Shown: positions 35,671-43,305 of the stretch, piece by piece
Layout of the letters: each line of letters begins with the position of its first letter
Position numbering within the stretch: the stretch's first letter is position 1
DNA from: Woeseiaceae bacterium
GTDB taxonomy: Bacteria > Pseudomonadota > Gammaproteobacteria > Steroidobacterales > Woeseiaceae
Reading direction: 5' to 3'
DNA length: 64,000 bases
Assembly (NCBI GenBank): GCA_021773095.1
Contig: JAJFKR010000028.1
Coordinates: 259,885-323,884, forward strand
Position numbers and translations under genes: made by a program
Notes under the pieces: model-generated
Database searches by the model: none
The model's input: only the letters and a program-made list of their open reading frames with translations
What the model was told of the DNA's origin: nothing

Positions 35671-36101
35671 CGATGGCGATCCGTCCCGCAACAGCAGCTG
35701 ATTTAGGAACGGCGATTGAACTACTGAAAGAGGCCGGCTTGTGTTTCGAAGACCTGTCTGCCGATATGCTCGCGTTTGTCGCGGAAACAAACGCGAAATT
35801 TCAAGGCGTAATTGGCAGGGAATGTTTTGCTGATATCGCGTTTATGAGGTCGCTGGTCATATCCGGTGATGCCCGTGGAGCAGGGGTCGGTCATGCGCTG
35901 GTCACGGCACTGGAGACCGCGTGCGTGACAGACGGTATCGGCGAGCTCTGGTTATTGACCTTTGACGCAGATCTATTTTTCGCGAAACTGGGGTATGTAA
36001 TCAGAGATCGAGCCGATGCTCCGGATGCCATCCGCAATACTGAAGAGTTCAGAGCGCTTTGTCCCGCCGACGCAGTGCTAATGTCGAAATTCCTTCTCTG
36101 A
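35667..36101 (+). CDS. GNAT N-acetyltransferase, ArsN2-like
   Basis: 144 residues from the ATG overlapping the btuF stop (ATGA). The acetyl-CoA loop is SGDARGAGVGHALV. The C-terminal region with LFFAKLGYVIRDRADAPDAIRNTEEFRALCPADAVLMSK is characteristic of the arsenic-resistance-associated ArsN2 subfamily. There is no ars gene nearby, so an arsenic role is only inferred from the family. Confidence 0.8.
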   Translation: MTMAIRPATAADLGTAIELLKEAGLCFEDLSADMLAFVAETNAKFQGVIGRECFADIAFMRSLVISGDARGAGVGHALVTALETACVTDGIGELWLLTFDADLFFAKLGYVIRDRADAPDAIRNTEEFRALCPADAVLMSKFLL

Positions 36102-36111
36102 GGACGGGCTT

Positions 36112-36615
36112 CTATTGTTCGCTCGATGACCGATAGAGATCCTTGGAATGGCTACTTTCGCCCGACAAGGTTTGCTCCATAAACGCGATAAAATCCTCGT
36201 TTACAAAAATTGTTTTTCTTTGCTCCCAATAGAATCGCACCCCTGGTTCGGAAAGTATTGCCTTTGTCATCGAAAGGCGAATTTGCGGGCTGAGCGTTCC
36301 CTCTTCTTCAAGATAAAAACTGCTTTGCAAAATGAGCATGAGTGAGTGCAAGGTCATTGTGGCTTGATATTGCTCCTCGAGAGTCAGCGATTGAGGATTG
36401 GTAATGAAGCGGCGGAGCACACTGCTTACTTGTTGGTCGCTACCAAGGGATGTGTACCATTCTGCTATTGTTGCTGTTGTTTCGGCCGCGGTAGCGGAGC
36501 GAGTGGCGCGGGTGCTCTCGTTCACTTCGAGCCCAACGAAAATCAACGACAAAACAACTACTGCCACGCTCAATGCTTCGAGTGTTACTTTCAAGGCTCG
36601 TGACTTGATGTCCAT
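36112..36615 (-). CDS. hypothetical protein with one membrane helix
   Basis: 167 residues: a short basic N-terminus, a transmembrane helix (about 14-30, VAVVVLSLIFVGLEV) and a helical domain with the sequence ESTRATRSATAAETTATIAEWYTSL. Such NE-Tr-like N-termini occur in small uncharacterised membrane proteins of marine proteobacteria. A weak purine-rich site precedes ATG 36615. Base usage looks more AT-rich than its neighbours. No function is recognised. Confidence 0.6.
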   Translation of the reverse strand: MDIKSRALKVTLEALSVAVVVLSLIFVGLEVNESTRATRSATAAETTATIAEWYTSLGSDQQVSSVLRRFITNPQSLTLEEQYQATMTLHSLMLILQSSFYLEEEGTLSPQIRLSMTKAILSEPGVRFYWEQRKTIFVNEDFIAFMEQTLSGESSHSKDLYRSSSEQ

Positions 36616-36727
36616 CCCATAAGTCCTTTCAACCGATCAATGCAACAGTTTAACACCCGACCGATGGCGGTCAGATCAAAATGCGAGGGTGATGCTGCCT
36701 CGTCGGTTAGGAGAGTGGCTCCGCACG

Positions 36728-37480
36728 CTATCGACCACCTGCCAGATCAATGAACGAACCGGTCGCATACGACGCCTCGTCCGACAATAACCAGTAGATC
36801 GCGTTGGCTACCTCTTCGGGTTTACCGCCGCGCTTAAGCGGAATGCTGTCCGCAACGCGTGCAACGCGACCCGGTTCACCGCCATCCGCGTGCATATCTG
36901 TGTGGATGAATCCAGGCCTGACACAGTTCACCCGGATACCTTCAGCCGCTACCTCCAGCGCGAGACCGCGTGTGAGCGTATCGATCGCGCCTTTGGATGC
37001 TGCGTAGTCGACGTATTCTCCTGCGGACCCGATACGAGATGCAGCAGAGGACACATTTACGATGGCGCCACCGTGCCCACCATGAGTCGTCGACATTCTC
37101 TTGACCGCTTCCCTGCAACAAAGAAACGCACCCGTCACATTGGTTTCGAGAATCCGGTTTATGCGGCTGGCGTCCATATCTTCAACGCGCATCTGTGGTA
37201 ACAGCATCCCGGCATTGTTCACGAGCGCAGTAACCGAGCCCAGTTCCCGATCAACAGTTTCGAATAATCGAACGGTATCGTCTTCGTTACCGATATTAGC
37301 CTGAACGGCAATTGTCTTTGCACCGTAAGCCATCAGCTTTTTAACCAAAGCATCCGCCGCGGTCTCGTTGTTGCGATAGTTAACGCAAACCCGATAGCCG
37401 CTTTTTGCCAACCGGTCGGCGGTTGCCGCGCCTATACCTCGACCGCCGCCTGTGATGATCGCCACATGTCCACCGTTCAC
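36728..37480 (-). CDS. short-chain dehydrogenase/reductase (SDR)
   Basis: A 250-residue classical SDR: cofactor motif IITGGGRGIGAATADRLAKSG, then ALVNNAGML. The active-site Ser is in IVNVSSAASRIGS, Tyr-x3-Lys is YAASK, and the C-terminal ends LIDLAGGR. The NN(A)G and YxxxK elements show an intact Rossmann oxidoreductase, probably NADP(H)-dependent given the RGIG and NYRNNE region. The substrate is unknown; a glucose-1-dehydrogenase/FabG-like annotation would be typical. Confidence 0.87.
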   Translation of the reverse strand: MNGGHVAIITGGGRGIGAATADRLAKSGYRVCVNYRNNETAADALVKKLMAYGAKTIAVQANIGNEDDTVRLFETVDRELGSVTALVNNAGMLLPQMRVEDMDASRINRILETNVTGAFLCCREAVKRMSTTHGGHGGAIVNVSSAASRIGSAGEYVDYAASKGAIDTLTRGLALEVAAEGIRVNCVRPGFIHTDMHADGGEPGRVARVADSIPLKRGGKPEEVANAIYWLLSDEASYATGSFIDLAGGR

Positions 37481-37556
37481 TTTTTTCCCTTTCGTGTTGT
37501 TGAGTCTATGCCCGGGATTTTACGGTATTTTGCATGCACCGGTTCAAAATAACGAA

Positions 37557-37576
37557 CCAAGGCGTGCTAGCCTTGG
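37557..37576. promoter_or_regulatory. perfect hairpin immediately before a start codon
   Basis: CCAAGGC-gtgcta-GCCTTGG, 7-bp arms and a 6-base loop, ends 3 bases before the ATG of the GNAT gene at 37580. No other Shine-Dalgarno is visible, so the hairpin occupies the ribosome-binding region or forms a DNA operator. Confidence 0.5.
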
Positions 37577-37579
37577 CGG

Positions 37580-38038
37580 ATGAAAAAAGTATCTTTTCGG
37601 CCCGCCGTAGCGGACGATCTGCCGGGCATCGTCGCATTGCTCGCAGATGACGATCTCGGGAGTCAGCGCGAAGATTCATCGATGCCCCTGAATCAAGCCT
37701 ACATCGCTTCGTTTGCAGCGCTTGAAAGCGATCCAAACCAGCTTTTGGCTGTGGTGGAAAATGAAAATTTACTGCTGGGCTGTTTGCAAATCACTTTTGT
37801 TCCGGGACTGTCGCGACTGGGGATGTTGCGTGGCCAGATCGAGAGCGTTCGTGTCGCCGCGGAGCACCGCGCCGAAGGGCTGGGTCGAACGATGTTTGAA
37901 TGGGCGATTGATGAGTGTCGCAGGCGGGGATGCGGTCTGGTTCAGCTAACAACTGACAAGAGCCGCACCGATGCGCTGCCGTTTTACGAGGCGCTGGGAT
38001 TTACGGCCAGTCACGAGGGAATGAAGCTGTCGCTTTGA
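37580..38038 (+). CDS. GNAT family N-acetyltransferase
   Basis: 152 residues: N-terminal FRPAVADDLPGIVALLADD, central LLGCLQITFVPGLSRLGMLRGQIESVRVAAEHRAEGLGRTMFEWAIDECRRRGCGLVQLTTD, and FYEALGF near the end. The acetyl-CoA binding motif is RAEGLG. The substrate is unknown. It stands alone, with the hairpin just before its ATG. Confidence 0.85.
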   Translation: MKKVSFRPAVADDLPGIVALLADDDLGSQREDSSMPLNQAYIASFAALESDPNQLLAVVENENLLLGCLQITFVPGLSRLGMLRGQIESVRVAAEHRAEGLGRTMFEWAIDECRRRGCGLVQLTTDKSRTDALPFYEALGFTASHEGMKLSL

Positions 38039-38069
38039 GCGGCGGACAAACAGTCTCTCACCCGTTCAA

Positions 38070-38618
38070 TTAACGGTCGCGATTCCAGAGAACCTCCTGT
38101 CCGGATTCTGCGCGCGCCAGCACCCGTGCAACAACGAATAACAAATCGGACAGCCGGTTCAGGTATTTGCCAGCCGCCGGATGGATATCTTCGACTCCCG
38201 CGAGTGTGCCGACCCGACGTTCCGCGCGCCTGACGATCGCTCGCGCGAGATGGCACGCCGCCGCCGCAGCTCCGCCGCCCGGAAGTATGAATTCCTTGAG
38301 CATCGGCAGGTCTTCGTTGAATCCGTCGAGGTCTGCTTCGAGTCGATCGATGTACTCTTGCTTAACGGCGCTGTGTCCCGGAATACAGAGTTCGCCACCG
38401 AGCTCAAACAAGTCGTGCTGAACGTTGATCAGACACTCCTGAACCGATTTGGGCACGGAGTCAACGGCTAACACGACACCGATTGCAGAATTCGCCTCAT
38501 CGACAGTGCCGTAGGCCTCAACTCTCGTCGAATCCTTGGTGACGCGACTCCCATCGCCAAGTCCCGTTGTACCGTCATCGCCGGTTCGTGTGTAGATCTT
38601 GCTCAGTCGGTTACCCAT
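38070..38618 (-). CDS. cob(I)alamin adenosyltransferase, PduO type
   Basis: 182-residue trimeric enzyme that attaches the 5'-deoxyadenosyl group to cobalamin using ATP. The ATP-binding N-terminus is IYTRTGDDGTTGLGDGSRVTKDSTRVEAYGTVDEANS. A five-helix bundle follows with the conserved RRAERRVG and LNRLSDLLFVVAR. The start at 38618 gives the family's normal N-terminus; the longer open frame has no support. Nearby btuF, btuD and btuC suggest cobalamin uptake followed by activation. Confidence 0.93.
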   Translation of the reverse strand: MGNRLSKIYTRTGDDGTTGLGDGSRVTKDSTRVEAYGTVDEANSAIGVVLAVDSVPKSVQECLINVQHDLFELGGELCIPGHSAVKQEYIDRLEADLDGFNEDLPMLKEFILPGGGAAAAACHLARAIVRRAERRVGTLAGVEDIHPAAGKYLNRLSDLLFVVARVLARAESGQEVLWNRDR

Positions 38619-38699
38619 GCGGAGACGATAGGCAGGCGTCTCCGGGCTGTCAAGATCGGGCGCTTGTTTCTCTACGCGGCAGCGGCCATAGTTGCGCCG

Positions 38700-39494
38700 A
38701 TGGAAAGCTATAACGCGGAAAATGCATCCGACTACCTCAAGGTGGCGCTGGCGGCGGCCGACAAGGCAGCGGCGATCAGCCGTAGTTACTATGCTGGCAA
38801 TTTTACCGTTACGACGAAAGCCGATATGACGCCGGTGACGCAGGCCGATGTCGAATGCGAGCAGGCGATTCGTGAAGTGATTCTCAGCGCATTTCCGGCG
38901 CACGGTTTCTACGGCGAGGAAACGGGTCAGACGCAGGCTGATGCAGAATTTCTTTGGCTTGTCGATCCAATAGATGGCACCAAAGGATTTGTTCGTCAAT
39001 ATCCGTTTTTCTCAACGCAGATCGCCCTTATGCATGACGGCGAACTCGTACTCGGTGTGTCGAGTGGCACGATGATGGATGAGCTCGCGTGGGCTGAAAA
39101 AGGTCAGGGTGCCTGGTTAAATGGCCAGCGACTGCAGGTCAGTGATGTGTATGACCCGGATCGCGCGGCTGTCTCTACAGGCAACCTGAAATCACTGGCG
39201 GCAAGCGACGGTTGGTCAGCGCTCGGGAATATTGTGAAATGTGCTGACCGGATTCGCGGCTACGGTGATTTTTATCACTATCATTTACTGGCGGCGGGAA
39301 AGATCGAAGCCGTTATCGAATCGGACGTGAATATTCTGGACATTGCTGCTCTGTCCGTTATCGTAACTGAAGCGGGCGGTGTTTTTACGAGTCTGAATGG
39401 CGATGCGCCAGGCCTCGAGATTCGTTCGGTTCTCGCGGCGAATCCGTCGCTGCACGAGAAGTATCTGAGTCAGCTAGAGGGCTTCGTTACCTGA
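38700..39494 (+). CDS. inositol monophosphatase family protein, histidinol-phosphatase-like
   Basis: 264 residues of the magnesium-dependent IMPase/FBPase fold: KADMTPVTQADVECEQAIRE, YGEETGQ, and the metal motif WLVDPIDGTKGFVRQYPFFSTQIAL. The C-terminal metal site is VIESDVNILDIAALSVIVTEAGG. The family includes histidinol-phosphatase (HisN), CysQ and inositol phosphatases. The VDPIDGTKGF...P.F.T.IAL pattern favours HisN, but CysQ is possible. ATG 38700 is chosen over an upstream TTG. The last 21 bases overlap btuD, convergently. Confidence 0.72.
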   Translation: MESYNAENASDYLKVALAAADKAAAISRSYYAGNFTVTTKADMTPVTQADVECEQAIREVILSAFPAHGFYGEETGQTQADAEFLWLVDPIDGTKGFVRQYPFFSTQIALMHDGELVLGVSSGTMMDELAWAEKGQGAWLNGQRLQVSDVYDPDRAAVSTGNLKSLAASDGWSALGNIVKCADRIRGYGDFYHYHLLAAGKIEAVIESDVNILDIAALSVIVTEAGGVFTSLNGDAPGLEIRSVLAANPSLHEKYLSQLEGFVT

Positions 39495-40268
39495 GGCGAC
39501 AAACAGCGCGCGATCCCGCCATGTAACAGCCTCCATCGGCGTGGCATAGAGTTGGCTCAGACGATTTGAGTCCAAAATCTCCGACGTCATTCCCAGGTCC
39601 CAGCGACCGTCTCCATAGAGCAGCAGGCAGCGGTCAGCGAAGCGCACGGCCAGATTAACGTCATGCAAACTCGCGACGACAGCAGCGCCGTCGTTGGCTT
39701 TGTCGCGGAACAAGCGTAGTGCGTCCAACTGATGCTGCGGGTCCAGATGGTTGGTTGGCTCATCGAGCAGATAGAGGTCGGGAGCTTGTGTCAGCACCTG
39801 GGCGATGGCCAGTCTCCGGCGCTCGCCACCGGAAAGGGTTAGTACGTCGCGGGCAGCCAGTTCCTCAAGATCGACCGAGGCCAACGCAGCATTCGCGACA
39901 TCGAAATCTTCCTCCGACTCCCAGCTCAGGCGGCCGATGTGCGGGTGTCGTCCAATCAGCGCCGTGTCGATGACCGTTGCCGGAAAAATATCGTCGACGT
40001 GTTGCGGCAGTAATGCGAGATGTTTAGCCAGGTCCTGACGTTTGCTACTGCTGACGTCGGCGTCGATTAATCTAATTGTTCCCTTGCTGGCGGGACGCAA
40101 TCCGGCCAGCGTGTGCAGTGTGAGCGACTTGCCCGACCCGTTTTGGCCGAGTACGGCGAGCAACTCGCCACGAGCCACTTCCAGGGACAGCGCATCGACA
40201 AGTGTCCGACCGGCGACCTCGACGGTTAGTTGGTGACAAGAATAAATCGCTGGCGCGTCCTCGTGCAT
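39474..40268 (-). CDS. btuD: ABC transporter ATP-binding protein, BtuD/FecE-like
   Basis: 264 residues with a complete ABC ATPase: Walker A LGQNGSGKSLT, Q-loop region ALLPQHVDDIFPATV, signature LSGGERRRLAIAQVL, Walker B DLYLLDEPTNHLDPQ and the switch His in ASLHDV. The sequence is of the iron/B12 importer type. It is the fourth gene of a minus-strand unit beginning with the 45-codon gene at 42723, with an amidase and a metzincin-like gene in between, which is an unusual partnership. The B12 assignment rests on sequence type plus nearby cobalamin genes. Confidence 0.87.
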   Translation of the reverse strand: MHEDAPAIYSCHQLTVEVAGRTLVDALSLEVARGELLAVLGQNGSGKSLTLHTLAGLRPASKGTIRLIDADVSSSKRQDLAKHLALLPQHVDDIFPATVIDTALIGRHPHIGRLSWESEEDFDVANAALASVDLEELAARDVLTLSGGERRRLAIAQVLTQAPDLYLLDEPTNHLDPQHQLDALRLFRDKANDGAAVVASLHDVNLAVRFADRCLLLYGDGRWDLGMTSEILDSNRLSQLYATPMEAVTWRDRALFVASGNEAL

Positions 40269-40282
40269 TACAGGAGCGTAGC

Positions 40283-41053
40283 CTACTCGGACAGATTTAT
40301 CTCGCTGGCGGTCAGGGCGCCGATGACTGCGTACTTCAGATTTTTGGGAATTACGGAGTCATTCTCTGCGAGCGCGATGCGCCCTCCCATGATCTCGGCG
40401 TAGCGTTGCGGGAACAGCGGTCGTCGGTCGGGTTCGCCGAGACCATCGGGCCCGATCGGTTGCCCGTCCAACGGGCTGTATTTGTCGGTGGCACCGAGGG
40501 TGTGCAAAAACTCATGTGCAATAATGACATTGTTGGTGCCGCGATAACGGCGACTTGCGTAGCCATTCACTATGCCGACCATGCCCTTTTGCAAGCCCAC
40601 CGAGTTCTCGAGGACGACGGCGAAATCCGGCTTGTGGTAGCGGACGAAGACGCGGACGTCAGGATCGATACGATCCTGATCGTCAGTCGAGCTGCCAGCC
40701 CACCAGCGCATTCTTAGCGACCACAGCATGACGGACAATGCATTGGGTTGTCCGTCGAGCTCGGGTGGCTGCTCTTCGATCTCAATGCCGAGTTCGATTC
40801 GAACCGGTCGTTCGAGGTTGACTGAGTAGCGTTTTGTTTCGCGCGTAAGAAATGTCTCAATGCCGCCGAAGTCGGAGGTCGACAGTCCATCGATGTACTT
40901 TGCGGCCTCGGCGCTGCCGTCGGCGTTGATTGGGTACACCTTGATCCACAGAGTGTTATTCCAGTCGGTGCTCCTGGCTTGCGTCAGGATCGCGCTGAGG
41001 CCAACAAACAGCAGTATGAGCAGCAGTATTGAAATACGTATAGCTTTAAACAT
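40283..41053 (-). CDS. metzincin-like protein with HExxHxxGxxD motif, membrane-anchored
   Basis: A 256-residue unrecognised protein with an N-terminal signal-anchor (about 8-24). It contains HEFLHTLGATD (H180, E181, H184, G187, D190) and a possible Met-turn IMGG with M222. This is the HExxHxxGxxD signature used by metzincin-type zinc peptidases with Asp as third ligand, as in snapalysin. It may be a periplasmic peptidase, but a non-catalytic role cannot be excluded. It lies 3 bases after the amidase and 14 before btuD. Confidence 0.68.
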   Translation of the reverse strand: MFKAIRISILLLILLFVGLSAILTQARSTDWNNTLWIKVYPINADGSAEAAKYIDGLSTSDFGGIETFLTRETKRYSVNLERPVRIELGIEIEEQPPELDGQPNALSVMLWSLRMRWWAGSSTDDQDRIDPDVRVFVRYHKPDFAVVLENSVGLQKGMVGIVNGYASRRYRGTNNVIIAHEFLHTLGATDKYSPLDGQPIGPDGLGEPDRRPLFPQRYAEIMGGRIALAENDSVIPKNLKYAVIGALTASEINLSE

Positions 41054-41056
41054 TGA

Positions 41057-42586
41057 TCAGAGGTCGGGTGGCTTACGGACTCCCGTAGTTTGCTCAAATG
41101 CGTACGCGATCTCTATGAGCTGCTTCTCATTCCAGGGTCTGGTGACGAATGTCAGTCCGACAGGTAGCCCCGATACAAAGCCCGCGGGCACTGTAATGCT
41201 CGGGTAGCCGGAAATGGCAGCAAGTGACGAGCTGCCGATACCAAAGGAATCGCCATTTATATGGTCAATCAACCAGGCCGGGCCGTTGGTCGGAGATATC
41301 AATGCATCCAGTTCATGTTCAGCGAGGAGGTCATCTATAGCCGACTGCGAAATACGCTTGCTGGTCTCAAGAGCGGCCAGATATGCCGCCTCGGTTAGTG
41401 GCCCTTTTTCTTCTGCAGCAAGCAGGATTTCCTGCCCGAAAATGGGCATGACTGTTTCGGCATTCGCATCGTTGTACACGATGAGTTCAGCAACGCTTTG
41501 TATGGGCGAGCCGGATTTTTCAAAGTATGCGTTCAGGTCCGCCCGGAACTCGTACAACAGTACCTCATACTCGGCATCGTACAGGTCACCGGCTTCGATA
41601 TTGATGTCATCAACGGTCATGGCACCCGATTGCTGCAGGGTTTTGATGCTCGCTTGATAAATATCCTCGACTCTCTGATCAGAGCCGGCCCCATACCAGG
41701 AACGAATGATGCCAATACGTTTGCCGTTGAGCGCATCGGCGGTGAGGTTGGCGGAGTAGTCGTGATGAGTCTCGGCGGCCACAGTAGCTGTGTCATCAGG
41801 GTCCGTTCCTGTCATCGCCGTCAGCAAAATTGCGGCATCACGGACAGTTCGGCCCATTGGACCTGCGGTGTCCTGACTGTGCGCGATCGGAATGATGCCA
41901 CTGCGGCTGAGCAGGCCAAGCGTCGGTTTGATGCCAACAATGCCATTGACTCCGGCAGGGCAAACCACCGAACCATCGGTTTCGGTGCCGACTGAGACTG
42001 ACGTCAGATTGGCCGCGACCGCCACGGCGGGCCCACTCGAAGAACCGCAAGGCGAACGTCTCGTGTCATAGGGGTTCAGTGTCTGGCCACCGACACTGCT
42101 CCAGCCACTGGATGACATCGTGGAGCGAAAATTCGCCCACTCGCTTAAGTTGCCCTTGCCGAGAATCACGGCACCAGCATCGCGCAGGCGCCTCACCACA
42201 AAGGCATCTTCGGGTGGCACATGGTCGGCAAGTGCCAGAGATCCGGCGCTCGTATACATTTGATCCGCGGTATCGATGTTCGCTTTGAGGATGACCGGGA
42301 TGCCGTGCATTGGACCGCGCGGGCCGGAAGTCTTCCATTCTTCATCGAGTGACCGGGCAATGCTCAATGCGTCCGGATTGATCTCTATAATCGATTTCAA
42401 TACCGGGCCGGCACGGTCGATGGTTGCGATTCGATCGATATACCAGCCGACCAGCGCCTCGGAACTCAATTCGCCGCGCTGCATGTGGTCATGCAGCGCG
42501 GCGATGTCGGCCTCCAGATAATCCGGCTCGCTGTTGGTGCAGGCCGCCAGTGCGAGTATCAGTAGTGCGCTGAGCAGGGACCGCAT
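41057..42586 (-). CDS. amidase-signature family lipoprotein
   Basis: 509 residues, exported as a lipoprotein (lipobox LAAC near residue 16). The amidase-signature domain shows GIPVILKANIDTAD with the catalytic lysine, the cis-Ser/Ser region SPCGSSSGPAVAVAANLTSVSVGTETDGSVVCPAGVNGIVGIKPT, and DTAGPMGRTVRDAAIL. It hydrolyses amides (C-N bonds); the periplasmic substrate is unknown. A tiny gene overlaps its start as TAATG, so the pair is translationally coupled. Confidence 0.88.
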   Translation of the reverse strand: MRSLLSALLILALAACTNSEPDYLEADIAALHDHMQRGELSSEALVGWYIDRIATIDRAGPVLKSIIEINPDALSIARSLDEEWKTSGPRGPMHGIPVILKANIDTADQMYTSAGSLALADHVPPEDAFVVRRLRDAGAVILGKGNLSEWANFRSTMSSSGWSSVGGQTLNPYDTRRSPCGSSSGPAVAVAANLTSVSVGTETDGSVVCPAGVNGIVGIKPTLGLLSRSGIIPIAHSQDTAGPMGRTVRDAAILLTAMTGTDPDDTATVAAETHHDYSANLTADALNGKRIGIIRSWYGAGSDQRVEDIYQASIKTLQQSGAMTVDDINIEAGDLYDAEYEVLLYEFRADLNAYFEKSGSPIQSVAELIVYNDANAETVMPIFGQEILLAAEEKGPLTEAAYLAALETSKRISQSAIDDLLAEHELDALISPTNGPAWLIDHINGDSFGIGSSSLAAISGYPSITVPAGFVSGLPVGLTFVTRPWNEKQLIEIAYAFEQTTGVRKPPDL

Positions 42587-42723
42587 TATTCGGGATTCCG
42601 AAAGCGCATGACCATCCGGTCAGTCTCGCCAGCAACGTGGGCAATCAGTTCCGCGTACCAGCCAGCCCCGGAAAACATATCCAGCAAGGAGCCGAACGTT
42701 GCCAATATGGATTTATTGATCAT
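42586..42723 (-). CDS. 45-aa small protein, translationally coupled to the amidase
   Basis: A 45-codon ORF with a strong GGGGAG Shine-Dalgarno 5 bases before its ATG, and its stop overlapping the amidase start (TAATG). The protein begins MINKSILATFGSLLDMF, has a hydrophobic N-terminal half and an Arg-rich C-terminal part (RMVMRFRNPE). It could be a leader peptide controlling amidase translation or a small functional protein. No family is recognised. Confidence 0.72.
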   Translation of the reverse strand: MINKSILATFGSLLDMFSGAGWYAELIAHVAGETDRMVMRFRNPE

Positions 42724-42747
42724 GTGATCTCCCCTGATGGTGATCTG

Positions 42748-42776
42748 ATCCTATTCGGACCCGACGCAAAGGGCAA
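42748..42776 (-). promoter_or_regulatory. candidate sigma-70 promoter for the 45-aa/amidase operon
   Basis: On the minus strand TTGCCC (42771-42776), a 17-base spacer, then TAGGAT (42748-42753). Both boxes match 4 of 6 consensus bases. Transcription would begin about 15-20 bases before the Shine-Dalgarno of the small gene. It sits between that gene and the terminator hairpin, as a promoter should. Confidence 0.42.
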
Positions 42777-42806
42777 AGTGCGTTCTGCAACAGCCCGACA
42801 AGAAAA

Positions 42807-42832
42807 AGCCCCACGGTGTTAGCGGTGGGGCT
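42807..42832. terminator. bidirectional intrinsic terminator
   Basis: Stem AGCCCCAC / GTGGGGCT (8 bp, 10-base loop) flanked by AAAAA on the left and a T-rich run (TTTCTCTTTTTTT) on the right, so it works on either strand. On the minus strand it lies about 475 bases beyond the adhC-ggt-amidohydrolase operon and just upstream of the amidase operon promoter. Confidence 0.72.
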
Positions 42833-43305
42833 GGATTTCTCTTTTTTTCAAAAGAGGTAACTGCGTAACTGGTAACCGGCGACAGTGTCTTTCTTATTGT
42901 TATTGGATCTGGATCTTATTATTTTTGTTGTTATTTTTCTTCTGGCGTCTAAATCCCGTTTCTGACCGTTATTGTTATCAAGCGCAGTTACGTTTCGCTT
43001 GGGCAGGGTATTAAAAGCAAAAGCTGTGCCAAGTGATATCGTCGCGTCGCGATTTCAATGATTTAGCGATCGCTCAATCAATCGATGGATGTGGCGCGGG
43101 ACAATTATGTAAAGAAAACCGACAGTTTCGACCCTGTATATATCGGGCGATGCGCTCAAGCATCAATTTATCAGTTTGATTTATAAAGAAAAATCAAAAA
43201 AATTCCTGGAGGTAGCGGCGCTGGCAGAGCCACGACCCCCTCTGGATTATGTCCAGTCAGCAACGAAGGCCGAGAAAGAGCCGTATTTATGGACTTTTTG
43301 TCAAA
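42833..43305. other. AT-rich gene-free interval
   Basis: About 470 bases without a credible gene. The composition is clearly more AT-rich than the flanks, with a pyrimidine-rich stretch (about 42885-42950) followed by runs of A and T near 43170-43205. A plus-strand 76-codon ORF (43176-43406) has no start context and mostly overlaps the adjacent gene in antisense. TATATA at 43138-43143 could be a -10 box, but no -35 is clear. It could hold a non-coding RNA or a decayed gene; neither can be shown here. Confidence 0.5.
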
